This document shows, one piece after another, positions 35,970-43,412 of a DNA stretch of 44,355 nucleotides (position 1 is the stretch's first letter; each line of letters opens with the position of its first letter). The stretch is from DATKGN01 sp964385705 (GTDB taxonomy: Bacteria > Patescibacteriota > Microgenomatia > UBA10105 > UBA927). The notes beneath the pieces were generated by a model, which saw nothing but the letters and a program-made list of their open reading frames with translations, made no database searches and was not told the origin of the DNA. The stretch lies in NCBI GenBank assembly GCA_964385705.1, contig CAYLQG010000003.1, positions 1 through 44,355 of the forward strand, given 5' to 3'. A program made the position numbers and the translations under genes.

Positions 35970-36674
35970 ATGAAACAAAAAATGCAGATATTCTGGATAA
36001 TGATACTCCTCGGGTTCGGTCTTACAACAGTTACCCCGGCTTTTGCAGCCATGGGGCACCCGTTCTTGCGGGCTGTTGGGGAAGGAGTCGGCCGGGATTT
36101 TGCTACAGCCGGCGGAAGACTCAAAAATTTTTTGCAGACGCACGCGTCTTTAGTGAATGCCACTATCACCGGGATAAACGGTACGACGCTTACAGTCACT
36201 CAAGGCGGTAAAACCTATACTGTTCTCACTGACGGAAATACAAAAGAACGAAGGCGTTTCTGGGGCAGTGGCTCAATTTCCGAAATGCAGACAGGCGATA
36301 CGGTCAATGTATACGGCACCTGGACGGACAGCATGAATACGACTATTCAAGCAAAGCTGGTCCGCGATGTGTCAATACAGAAATATAACGGAGTGTTTTT
36401 CGGAACCGTTCAAACGCTTAACAGTTCAGGTTGGACAATGACAACCGTTGAACGCGGCAATCAGACGGTGACTGTGTCATCGACAACAAAGTTTAAGGAT
36501 CGTAAGGGCGGAACGCTTACTCAATCTAGTGTTGCGGTAGGACATAAAATCCGCGTCCGCGGGCTCTGGGATAGAAACGCCAACACGGTAACAGAAGTAA
36601 CGGAAGTCAGAGACTATAGTCTGCCGGTGAAAACGACCGTCGCGCCGACGGCAACGCCGACACCGACTCCGTAA
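35970..36674 (+). CDS. Secreted protein with tandem OB-like (DUF5666-type) domains
   Basis: 234 residues. A classical signal peptide (KQKMQIFWIMILLGFGLTTVTPAFA, cleavage after AFA) is followed by a short amphipathic region and two similar beta-rich segments. Each has the pattern ATITGINGTTLTVTQGGKTYTVLTDGNT ... GDTVNVYGTWT and GTVQTLNSSGWTMTTVERGNQTVTVSSTT ... GHKIRVRGLWDRNANTVTEV (read in parts), as in DUF5666 domains. The C-terminus is a Pro/Thr tail (ATPTPTP). AAAGGAG is a strong Shine-Dalgarno. A TGAAAC/CGTA promoter candidate lies upstream, so it may be a target of the nearby ECF sigma factor. Molecular function unknown. Confidence 0.75.
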   Translation: MKQKMQIFWIMILLGFGLTTVTPAFAAMGHPFLRAVGEGVGRDFATAGGRLKNFLQTHASLVNATITGINGTTLTVTQGGKTYTVLTDGNTKERRRFWGSGSISEMQTGDTVNVYGTWTDSMNTTIQAKLVRDVSIQKYNGVFFGTVQTLNSSGWTMTTVERGNQTVTVSSTTKFKDRKGGTLTQSSVAVGHKIRVRGLWDRNANTVTEVTEVRDYSLPVKTTVAPTATPTPTP

Positions 36675-36717
36675 TTGACGCTTTATTAATTGATTACTTT
36701 GTTATTTGTCAAAACAT

Positions 36718-36743
36718 GAGACTTTCCATTATCGGAGAGTCTC
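36718..36743 (+). promoter_or_regulatory. Hairpin just upstream of the mutY -10
   Basis: GAGACTTTCC (36718-36727) and GGAGAGTCTC (36734-36743) are complementary except one base. It may terminate the preceding gene or serve as an operator: an extended -10 (TGT-TAGTAT, 36744-36752) begins at the next base and ends 8 nt before the mutY ATG. Confidence 0.45.
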
Positions 36744-36760
36744 TGTTAGTATTACCGGCA

Positions 36761-37582
36761 ATGAGTATATCGAAAAAGCGGATCGATGAATTTCAGCAAT
36801 TCATATTTTCCTGGTGGAAAACCAATCGCCGCGATCTCCCATGGCGGCGTACGAGCGATCCATATAAAATTCTCATTTCCGAGGTGATGCTCCAACAGAC
36901 GCAGGTGCTTAGGGTAATCCCTAAGTATGCCGAGTTTATCGAGGTATACCCCACAGTTGACCATTTAGCGAAAGCCTCTCCCGGTGACGTTTTGCGGATC
37001 TGGAAGGGGATGGGGTACAACCGCCGGGCGCTGTATCTTCAAAAGACTGCGCAGGAGGTCGCTGGGATTTACCATGGAATTTTTCCAAAAGACGAGCAAT
37101 CACTTACTAAACTCCCCGGATTGGGTACATATACTGCTCGAGCAATTATGGTGTTCGCTTATCGACAAAATGTAGCTATGGTCGATACAAACGTACGTCA
37201 AATTATTACGCATTTCTTTTTTAAGGATAAACCGCAGAAACCATTGATTATTCAGGCCGTGGCCGACCAATTGGTGCCAAAAGACAAATCCTGGGAGTGG
37301 CATCAGGCGCTTATGGACTATGGATCAATTCATAATTCAGAATTTATGATTCAGAATACGAAATTACCTAAAATAAAAATTCCCTTTAAAGAATCTAACC
37401 GTTTCTACCGCGGTCGCATTATTGATATTCTCAGGAGTGATAAAAGCGATGAATATAAACTCGTTACTGACCTGATGAAAAAATACGGTAAACCGCGGCA
37501 GCATTTCCAATTGATTATTGAAAATCTTGTCAAAGACGGGTTAGTTGTGAAGAAGAATACATTACTTCATCTGCCCGAATAA
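36761..37582 (+). CDS. mutY: A/G-specific adenine DNA glycosylase (MutY-type) without the Fe-S cluster
   Basis: 273 residues. The helix-hairpin-helix glycosylase core is clear: SWWKTNRRDLPWRRTSDPYKILISEVMLQQTQV at about 14-46 (read in parts; Glu of SEVMLQQT is the MutY general acid), IWKGMGYNRRA, KLPGLGTYTARAIMVFAY (hairpin), and VAMVDTNVRQII with the catalytic Asp. MutY removes A opposite 8-oxoG. After HQALMDYG the four Cys that normally bind 4Fe-4S are absent; the protein has no visible Cys at all. That position instead holds SIHNSEFMIQNTKLPKIKI, encoded by a low-complexity repeat. The short C-terminus lacks the NUDIX-like domain. ATG 36761 is preferred over 36716 because the longer frame covers a hairpin and the -10. 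Confidence 0.88.
   Translation: MSISKKRIDEFQQFIFSWWKTNRRDLPWRRTSDPYKILISEVMLQQTQVLRVIPKYAEFIEVYPTVDHLAKASPGDVLRIWKGMGYNRRALYLQKTAQEVAGIYHGIFPKDEQSLTKLPGLGTYTARAIMVFAYRQNVAMVDTNVRQIITHFFFKDKPQKPLIIQAVADQLVPKDKSWEWHQALMDYGSIHNSEFMIQNTKLPKIKIPFKESNRFYRGRIIDILRSDKSDEYKLVTDLMKKYGKPRQHFQLIIENLVKDGLVVKKNTLLHLPE
37324..37364 (+). repeat. In-frame AATTCAGAATT low-complexity repeat inside mutY
   Basis: Units ATTCATAATTCAGAATTTATGATTCAG-type (read as ATTCATA, ATTCAGA, ATTTATG, ATTCAGA) fill the site where Fe-S ligands are usual. Similar to the repeat inside miaA at 13672-13731. Confidence 0.55.
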
Positions 37583-37584
37583 TA

Positions 37585-38061
37585 TCAATAGATCTTGAGA
37601 ATCGTATATTTCTTCATTCCCGACGGAGCATTGACCTCAATAATATCGCCTTGTTTTTTACTCAAAAGGGCTTTTCCTAAGGGCGAAATATGTGAAATTG
37701 TTTTTTTTGAAGGATCCGATTCGTAACCACCCACGATGGTGTATTCAAAAGTATTTGTTCCGTCAGATATAGTTACCACGCTTCCTATATCAACAACGCC
37801 GCCGTGGGAGGATTCCACAATTACTGCAAGTCGGATTAAGCGTTCAACCCTCCGAATTCTCGAGTCAATAAACGTCAATTTTTGGCGTGAAGCTTTGTAG
37901 TAGCCGTTTTCTGAGAGATCGCCCATATTCCGTGCAAGCCTAAGATGTTCTACCGCATCGGGACGCTCTCTTAATAAAGTTGCCTTTTCCTCAATCAACT
38001 TTTGGTATCCCTCTTTGGTAAACGGAATTCTTGGTTCTTTTTTCAAAAATAGTTGTTTCAT
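37585..38061 (-). CDS. greA: Transcription elongation factor GreA
   Basis: 158 residues, the standard GreA size. The N-terminal coiled-coil (about 12-80) begins PFTKEGYQKLIEEKATLLRERPD and carries the tip acidic residues in ARNMGDLSENGYYKASRQK (D and E of the tip loop). The C-terminal FKBP-like domain has VDIGSVVTI, TIVGGYESDPSKKTISHISPLGKALLSKKQGDIIEVNAPSG (read in parts). GreA inserts its coiled coil in the RNA polymerase secondary channel and stimulates transcript cleavage. Its ATG overlaps the obg stop by 4 bp (ATGA), so the two are translated together. It ends 2 bp from mutY, convergent. Confidence 0.95.
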   Translation of the reverse strand: MKQLFLKKEPRIPFTKEGYQKLIEEKATLLRERPDAVEHLRLARNMGDLSENGYYKASRQKLTFIDSRIRRVERLIRLAVIVESSHGGVVDIGSVVTISDGTNTFEYTIVGGYESDPSKKTISHISPLGKALLSKKQGDIIEVNAPSGMKKYTILKIY

Positions 38062-39035
38062 ACAACCGTAAGAGTTTCTGTCAGAAGTTTTTCAAGCGTT
38101 TTTTTTAGTGCGTCTACTTTTTTTACATCATACACCGAAGAGGTCAATACGTGTTTTTTTGCTTTAGTGAAGAGTTTCGTGACTTTTTTTATGGTATCAA
38201 CGTCGGCCAGGTCGGTTTTTGTAAGGACTATGTATTCAGGTTTGTTGAGGAGTAGGGGGTCAAAGGCTCTGAACTCTTCCCGTATCGTGTCATACGCCTG
38301 TTGCGGGTCGGCACTTGTAACATCGAGGCAGTGTACGAGAATTTTTGTTTTCTCTATATGTCGTAAAAAATCAATTCCAAGGCCCTTCCCCTTTGATGCT
38401 CCTTCAATAAGTCCCGGGATGTCAGCAATTGGGTGAGTCCCGAGCATTCCGATTGTGGGCTCGAGTGTAGTGAATGGGTAGGCACCAATTGCCGGTGTGG
38501 CATTCGTGAGTACGGTCAGAAGACTGCTTTTCCCGGCGTTTGGAAGTCCGATGAGTCCGATTTCCGCAATGAGCCGGAGTTCGAGGAAGAGATATTTTTC
38601 CTCTCCCTTTTCTCCGGTGTCAAAATTTGTCGGCGTCTGGTTCGTTGAGGATTTAAATTCAACATTACCGCGTCCACCCTTCCCTCCGCGTGCCATTAGA
38701 ACCGGTGTCGTATCGGTTATCTCGATCATTGTTTTTGTTTTCATATCAGTGATCCGGGTTCCCAGGGGGATGAGTGTAGTAATGTTCACGGCGTTCCGTC
38801 CGAACATTTTCTGTTTTTTGCCGTCTGTGCCGTTTTCCGCTTCAATTTTTTTCTTGTATCTAAACTCACGCAGGTCTGTAACGTTGTGTGAGCCTTGAAA
38901 CAAGATATTGCCGCCATTACCACCATTCCCGCCGTCCGGACCGCCCTTAGCCGTCTGGCCGTCCCGCCTGAGGTGTCCTGAGCCGTTCCCGCCGTTTCCG
39001 GCTTTGATGGTGAGGTTGATATTATCGACTAACAT
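38058..39035 (-). CDS. obg: Obg/CgtA-type GTPase
   Basis: 325 residues. The Gly-rich N-terminal Obg fold covers about 1-155 (LTIKAGNGGNGSGHLRRDG, GGPDGGNGGNGGNILFQ, MARGGKGGRGN). The GTPase domain follows with G1 GLPNAGKSSLLTVLT near 168, the Obg loop PFTTLEPTIGML, G3 IADIPGLIEGA, G4 LTKTDL and a G5-like SSVYDVKK. There is no long C-terminal domain, as in several bacteria. Obg acts in 50S maturation and stress signalling. An extended -10 (TGG-TACAAT, minus strand) ends 6 nt before the ATG, predicting a leaderless mRNA. greA overlaps its stop. Confidence 0.95.
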   Translation of the reverse strand: MLVDNINLTIKAGNGGNGSGHLRRDGQTAKGGPDGGNGGNGGNILFQGSHNVTDLREFRYKKKIEAENGTDGKKQKMFGRNAVNITTLIPLGTRITDMKTKTMIEITDTTPVLMARGGKGGRGNVEFKSSTNQTPTNFDTGEKGEEKYLFLELRLIAEIGLIGLPNAGKSSLLTVLTNATPAIGAYPFTTLEPTIGMLGTHPIADIPGLIEGASKGKGLGIDFLRHIEKTKILVHCLDVTSADPQQAYDTIREEFRAFDPLLLNKPEYIVLTKTDLADVDTIKKVTKLFTKAKKHVLTSSVYDVKKVDALKKTLEKLLTETLTVV

Positions 39036-39086
39036 GAGGTCATTGTACCATTAATCATCGCCTGAAAGAGCGTTTGGACTATATTA

Positions 39087-39115
39087 TTGACTTTGTAAGA
39101 TATCGCACTTACAAT
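39087..39115 (+). promoter_or_regulatory. Promoter of the gene at 39124, leaderless type
   Basis: TTGACT (39087-39092) and TACAAT (39110-39115) are 17 bp apart, and the ATG begins 8 nt after the -10, within about 2 nt of the predicted start site. One of the clearest examples of the pattern. Confidence 0.65.
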
Positions 39116-39123
39116 CTCATACC

Positions 39124-39771
39124 ATGGGAAATATAGAGGTGGAAGTATTGAGTCGCGAACATGTAAACGGGGTTACGGACCTTTTTCGAACGGGTGGCTC
39201 CCTGATCCGTTCGAGAATACTGTTGGATCAGTTAGATCTTAAAGCCGAATTTCCCCTGGGCGGAGAGGAATCAGCGAACAGAATTTTACAATTTTTTGAA
39301 CTGGCAGAAGAAGGGTATTTACTATCTACAGGATCAGCAAACATCAATCATCAAAAAGTTGTTGATACATTCAAAAAATTGGAATCTCTTTCGATGCAAC
39401 AGGTGATCCAGGACCTTTATGATCAAAAACAATCCGGTTTGCCTCAGCTTATTCAGGCAAAAGAGGCTCTCAATAGCGTCGTTTCGTTTTTTCTTATAGG
39501 ATCGGCGATCTTTGATTTGTCCGGTCGTAAATACGTTACTTTTTCGAGCTTTCAGACTCCGATAGATGAATTGGATCTTGGAGACACGGAAATGGATGTT
39601 AGTTATTGGAATAATCCTACTTCGCTTGATGAAATTGGGAGTAGGCTTGCAGAGCTCCATGCATTAACACGGACGATATTTTATCAGAAAGAATATGCGC
39701 CAGATCAAAAATTTCTTCAGGCCGGCCATTTCTTTGACGCCGCGTTTAATCTATCTCACCGCATGATGTAA
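39124..39771 (+). CDS. Hypothetical soluble protein, 215 residues
   Basis: Not recognised. The start MGNIEVEVLSREHVNGVTDLF is followed by a largely helical protein (IRSRILLDQLDL, SANRILQFFELAEEGYLL, HQKVVDTFKKLESLSMQQVIQDLYDQ), a hydrophobic patch VVSFFLIGSAIFDL too short to call a membrane helix with confidence, and a C-terminal helical part (DEIGSRLAELHALTRTIFYQ). No Cys. The first residues recall a GNAT-like or HTH start, but I see no diagnostic motif. It has its own strong promoter and is followed by a 158-bp spacer before the aldo/keto reductase. Confidence 0.7.
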   Translation: MGNIEVEVLSREHVNGVTDLFRTGGSLIRSRILLDQLDLKAEFPLGGEESANRILQFFELAEEGYLLSTGSANINHQKVVDTFKKLESLSMQQVIQDLYDQKQSGLPQLIQAKEALNSVVSFFLIGSAIFDLSGRKYVTFSSFQTPIDELDLGDTEMDVSYWNNPTSLDEIGSRLAELHALTRTIFYQKEYAPDQKFLQAGHFFDAAFNLSHRMM

Positions 39772-39918
39772 TTTCTTGGAGAAAGGCTGATTTGTTTGAA
39801 TCGAGTACTCTCCTCACAGATATATATCATTTAAACCGACGCCAAAGCTTGAAGTTAACTTCATAATAATAAGCGAGTTACATATCTTCTTCTTGAGACC
39901 TGCTTTGATTCCGCGTAC

Positions 39919-39924
39919 TATAAT
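39919..39924 (+). promoter_or_regulatory. -10 element of the aldo/keto reductase gene
   Basis: A perfect TATAAT (39919-39924) ends 5 nt before ATG 39930, placing the start site on the initiation codon. The nearest -35-like TTGAGA is 20 bp away. The rest of the 39772-39929 spacer holds only a GAAGTTAACTTC palindrome near 39851. Confidence 0.5.
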
Positions 39925-39929
39925 GTCAT

Positions 39930-40913
39930 ATGAAATATAGAACACTTGGGAAGACCGGATATAGAGTGTCTGAGATCGGATACGGCTCATGGTCATTGGG
40001 TGCAGACTGGGGTGATGTATCAGAAGGTCAGGCATTGTCTACGCTTCGAACGTTGCCGAAAATTGGAATTAACTTCATCGATACTGCTGATGTCTACGGA
40101 GATGGCAGGAGTGAAAAGTTTATAGCAAAATTCAGACTAACGGAAAAAACTTCTTTTTATGTCGCCACAAAAGCAGGCAGAAGACTTAATCCTCATGTAA
40201 CTGAAGGGTATACGAAAAGAAATCTGACTGCATTTATTGACCGCAGTCTCAAGAATCTTGGAGTTGATTGCCTTGATTTACTTCAGCTTCATTGTCCACC
40301 GACCCCGGTTTATTACATGCCGGAGGTCTTTGAAGCACTGGATGATTTGGTGAAATCAGGGAAGATTCGTTATTACGGCGTGAGTGTTGAAAAAGTGGAG
40401 GAAGCATTGAAAGCGATTGAATTTCCTAACGTTTCGACTGTGCAGATTATTTTTAACATGTTCCGGGAGCGGCCGATGGAATTATTTTTTCATGAAGCTG
40501 TCAAACGCAATATTGGGGTTATCGTTCGGGTTCCGCTGGCAAGCGGACTTTTGACTGGCAAATTTAACCGCAATTCGAAGTTTACAAACAATGACCATCG
40601 TTCATATAACCGACACGGCGAAGCGTTTGATGTTGGAGAGACATTCGCTGGTGTGGACTTTGAGACGGGCATTTCTGCGGTGAAAAAACTAAAAAGCGTT
40701 ATTCCAACAGGATACACGATGTCGCAGTTTGCCCTTAAGTGGATCCTTATGCATGAGGCCGTTTCCACAGTGATTGCTGGCGGAAAAACTCCTGCGCAGG
40801 TTTTGGAAAATAGCAAAGCCAGCGACCTTCCGCCCCTCAAAGCAGAGGTTTTGGCAAAAGTAGAGAAAATCTACGGTTTGTTCATCAAGCCTCACGTCCA
40901 TTATCGGTGGTAA
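39930..40913 (+). CDS. Aldo/keto reductase
   Basis: 327 residues, the standard size for the AKR TIM barrel. It starts MKYRTLGKTGYRVSEIGYGSW and holds the catalytic tetrad: Asp and Tyr in FIDTADVYGDG (about 50-58), Lys in VATKAG (about 80) and His in LLQLHCP (about 116). The C-terminal cofactor-binding part includes VIVRVPLASGLLTGKF and the late SQFALKWILMHEAVSTVIAGGKTPAQ for NADP(H) (read in parts). It reduces carbonyls with NAD(P)H; the substrate is unknown. It resembles the L-glyceraldehyde-3-phosphate/YghZ-like group in its N-terminal motif, but assignment below family level is not safe. Confidence 0.93.
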   Translation: MKYRTLGKTGYRVSEIGYGSWSLGADWGDVSEGQALSTLRTLPKIGINFIDTADVYGDGRSEKFIAKFRLTEKTSFYVATKAGRRLNPHVTEGYTKRNLTAFIDRSLKNLGVDCLDLLQLHCPPTPVYYMPEVFEALDDLVKSGKIRYYGVSVEKVEEALKAIEFPNVSTVQIIFNMFRERPMELFFHEAVKRNIGVIVRVPLASGLLTGKFNRNSKFTNNDHRSYNRHGEAFDVGETFAGVDFETGISAVKKLKSVIPTGYTMSQFALKWILMHEAVSTVIAGGKTPAQVLENSKASDLPPLKAEVLAKVEKIYGLFIKPHVHYRW

Positions 40914-40989
40914 AGAATAAGCATCCGTTGAACAACGTTGATTCGAACGGACTTGGGCAATTTTATCCTTACAGTCAGTTAATATTTTC

Positions 40990-41018
40990 TTGATAGTTTT
41001 TCAAAGACATAGTACCAT
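40990..41018 (+). promoter_or_regulatory. Promoter of the hypothetical gene at 41029
   Basis: TTGATA (40990-40995) and TACCAT (41013-41018) with 17-bp spacing; predicted start near 41025, about 4 nt before ATG 41029. Confidence 0.5.
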
Positions 41019-41028
41019 ACTTTCTCAT

Positions 41029-41847
41029 ATGAGTGGACTGTGGAGTGTATTAACAAGCCATTTCAATAGTAGAAAGGAGAGTGATGGAGGATACGGATCT
41101 ATTCCCGACAACAGTATTCTCGAATTGGATCCTGACTCCATCCTTCAGCTAACAAGACAGACGATGGCGCTTGCCCGCAGGCGCCGATGTGCGACTGAGC
41201 AATTAGATGGTGACCTTACTTCTGAGAGATCAATTTTATTTGCCTTAGGATCGTGGTATTTGAAGAACGGGTTAACCAGAGATGATATGGCGCCGGCCAT
41301 ATTAACCGATCTTACGGCAGTCTATAATAGCCCCGATCAGATTAGTTATGTTCTAAAAAAGAGAATACTTCTGACACGTTATTATTCAAAAACCGGAGAA
41401 CCCGAAGATTGTTACCATTACGGAAATATCGACCCATTCGCTTTTCAAAGCGGCGGGGCAATTCCTGTGGGATTACGGAGTACGTTTCACGACGTGATGC
41501 CCTTTGCTCAAAGAATAGGAACAATCATTTCATTTGATCCCGAAACAAGAGGATTTAAACATCAGATCAGATACTTCCGCACTTTGTTGGCGGCATACGG
41601 AATGGCTCATCTATTAACAATGGAAGGCATTAAAGATCCGGTAGTCGATGCCGTTCACGCCGATGAAAGAGCATTTGCGAAAGGATGGTTGTCATTGGCT
41701 AAAAAGATGGAAGAGCTATCCATCAATCCTTTTGACCAGCCTCCGGATGAAAATTTATTATATAAGAAGAGTAAAGTAGCAGAATCAGCGATGCTATTTA
41801 ATACGTATGTTGATTATTCGAAAGAATTACTTGACTCGCGGCGATGA
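41029..41847 (+). CDS. Hypothetical protein, 272 residues
   Basis: Not recognised. ATG 41029 gives MSGLWSVLTSHFNSRKES; an upstream in-frame TTG at 40990 lies in the -35 and is disfavoured. The protein is soluble and mostly helical, with LELDPDSILQLTRQTMALARRRR, ILFALGSWYLKNGLTRDDM, FRTLLAAYGMAHLLTMEGIKD and a C-terminal LSLAKKMEELS. The middle holds PEDCYHYGNIDPFAFQSGGAIPVG. No membrane segment. Its last 21 bp overlap the end of the minus-strand gene at 41827, so the two transcripts are mutually antisense at their 3' ends. Confidence 0.7.
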   Translation: MSGLWSVLTSHFNSRKESDGGYGSIPDNSILELDPDSILQLTRQTMALARRRRCATEQLDGDLTSERSILFALGSWYLKNGLTRDDMAPAILTDLTAVYNSPDQISYVLKKRILLTRYYSKTGEPEDCYHYGNIDPFAFQSGGAIPVGLRSTFHDVMPFAQRIGTIISFDPETRGFKHQIRYFRTLLAAYGMAHLLTMEGIKDPVVDAVHADERAFAKGWLSLAKKMEELSINPFDQPPDENLLYKKSKVAESAMLFNTYVDYSKELLDSRR

Positions 41848-42774
41848 TGACATTTTGTTCTTTTTACCTTGATATATATACAGCCAATATAATAGATTTA
41901 TGCCCTCAGTGGCGGTAAGTACGACCCTCGATAAAACGGCAGCGAGTCCTGCCTGGCCCTGGCCGATACCCGCGCCCAGAAGTAAAATAATTGCGCCCTC
42001 ACGGACTCCTAAGCCCATCGGGGTTACGATACTCACATATCCCACGAACCACGCGAGGATGGAAATGGATATGAGTAGTATAACATTCACATGACCGGCA
42101 AACGGTTGTATCAGGAAGTAATTTCCCAAGCCGAAAGCGCACCATGCGAGAATCTGCAGAAGTAAAGCGCCGAGGAAGGTATTCGTAAAAAAGATTTTTC
42201 GGGGGACATGCCGTAATTCTTTGAGCGCTTGTTTCGCCCGCTTGCTGAAAAACGTTACACCGGTCGCCAACGCAAGAAGACCGATGACGACAAGAAGCGT
42301 GAGGGCGCTGAAATGCACTTTTTCATAATTTGCCCAAAGAGCCGGAACTGATAACAATAACGTTACCGGCAGCATGAGAATGATTTCCAAGAGCATCGAA
42401 AGAATGACATTGGTCTTTGCCACCCCGCGGCTTACTGATAAATAAAATCTGCTCGCAAAGGACCAGACGTTTCCGGGTATATACCGGGTCGATTCTCCCG
42501 CGAACCACGCAAATAGGCTGTCTTCCAGTTTAAAGGTGTCGCCTAACGATTTGAGTAGTAGGTTCCACGAAAGGGCTCGTGCATAAAAATACAGGAGAAA
42601 CATGACGATGCTCAACAGAATATTCACCCAGCTTACGAGGGCGAAGGAGGTCTGTATTTGCGCGGTCTGACTCAAAAATATTCGTCCGATAAAGATGCCG
42701 ACAAGAATAAGGACAATGAGACCGGCTATTTTTTTGAGTGAGTTGAGAGAAGGATTTTTGGCGGGTACACTCAT
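41827..42774 (-). CDS. Lysylphosphatidylglycerol synthase-type (flippase-like) membrane protein
   Basis: 315 residues, seven or eight predicted membrane helices. It matches the transmembrane half of the MprF/AglD-type family: an N-terminal KIAGLIVLILVGIFIGRIF helix, RALSWNLLLKSLG, the signature FAGESTRYIPGNVWSFASR near 90-108 and LGVREGAIILLL near 250 following the SIVTPMGLG segment. The family includes lipid flippases and glycosyltransferase partners; the MprF catalytic domain is absent. Its ATG shares one base with the stop of the upstream HlyD-type gene, so it belongs to the adaptor operon. Its 3' end overlaps the convergent gene at 41029-41847. Confidence 0.85.
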   Translation of the reverse strand: MSVPAKNPSLNSLKKIAGLIVLILVGIFIGRIFLSQTAQIQTSFALVSWVNILLSIVMFLLYFYARALSWNLLLKSLGDTFKLEDSLFAWFAGESTRYIPGNVWSFASRFYLSVSRGVAKTNVILSMLLEIILMLPVTLLLSVPALWANYEKVHFSALTLLVVIGLLALATGVTFFSKRAKQALKELRHVPRKIFFTNTFLGALLLQILAWCAFGLGNYFLIQPFAGHVNVILLISISILAWFVGYVSIVTPMGLGVREGAIILLLGAGIGQGQAGLAAVLSRVVLTATEGINLLYWLYIYQGKKNKMSSSPRVK

Positions 42775-43412
42775 TATTTTGTCTTCGTGTACACAACCAT
42801 TTTTGCAGACATCCCGTTTTTTATAGAGGGGTATAAAGCTGAGTTAAATTTTGCATACACAGTAAATTGCTGTGTGGCCCGTTCGGTTGACGTCGAAAAA
42901 GAAAATGCGGGTGCGACGGCACTCGGCGAAATTTCATCGACATATCCCCAGTACGTGTTACCGGGTAATGCGTCGATCGTGATCGAGACGACTTGTCCGA
43001 CATGGATATCTTTTAACCCTTTATTCTCATCAATGGTGCCGGCAACGCGCATATTAACAGGCCGTATCATCTGAATGAGTTGTGTTGTCGGATTCACTGT
43101 TGAACCGGTGAGATCCGGTGCCGATATAACGAGTCCGTCCGTGTCGGCGCGGAGTGTTTCGGAGCCGACAACCGCGAGCGTATCGCCGTTTTGTACCGAC
43201 TCTCCTTCTTTGACATCCAGTTCCTGCACCTTTCCCGATAAAGAAGGGGATATAGTGATAACTGGAGATTGAATAACTGAGTTGTCAATAAATACTCTCC
43301 CGGTCATTTTCTGAAAGATGATAAATGCTACCAACAGGAGGGCGACCACAAAGACGCCGACGGCGATTCTCAAAAGTTTTTTGTTTTTGAATAATGGAAA
43401 TTCTTTTTTCAT
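42774..43412 (-). CDS. HlyD-family (membrane fusion) protein, compact form
   Basis: 212 residues. The N-terminus is basic, then one membrane helix (LLRIAVGVFVVALLLVAFIIF). A biotinyl/lipoyl-like hybrid motif follows (ITISPSLSGKVQELDVKEGESVQNGDTLAVV, read in parts), returning as TDGLVISAPDLTGSTVNPTTQLIQMI. A beta-barrel part comes last (VAGTIDENKGLKDIHVGQVVSITIDAL, YPSIKNGMSAKMVVYTK). The long coiled-coil hairpin of classical HlyD/AcrA proteins is missing, as expected where no outer-membrane channel is contacted. It overlaps the upstream adaptor gene by 4 bp and the flippase-like gene by 1 bp. Confidence 0.85.
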   Translation of the reverse strand: MKKEFPLFKNKKLLRIAVGVFVVALLLVAFIIFQKMTGRVFIDNSVIQSPVITISPSLSGKVQELDVKEGESVQNGDTLAVVGSETLRADTDGLVISAPDLTGSTVNPTTQLIQMIRPVNMRVAGTIDENKGLKDIHVGQVVSITIDALPGNTYWGYVDEISPSAVAPAFSFSTSTERATQQFTVYAKFNSALYPSIKNGMSAKMVVYTKTK

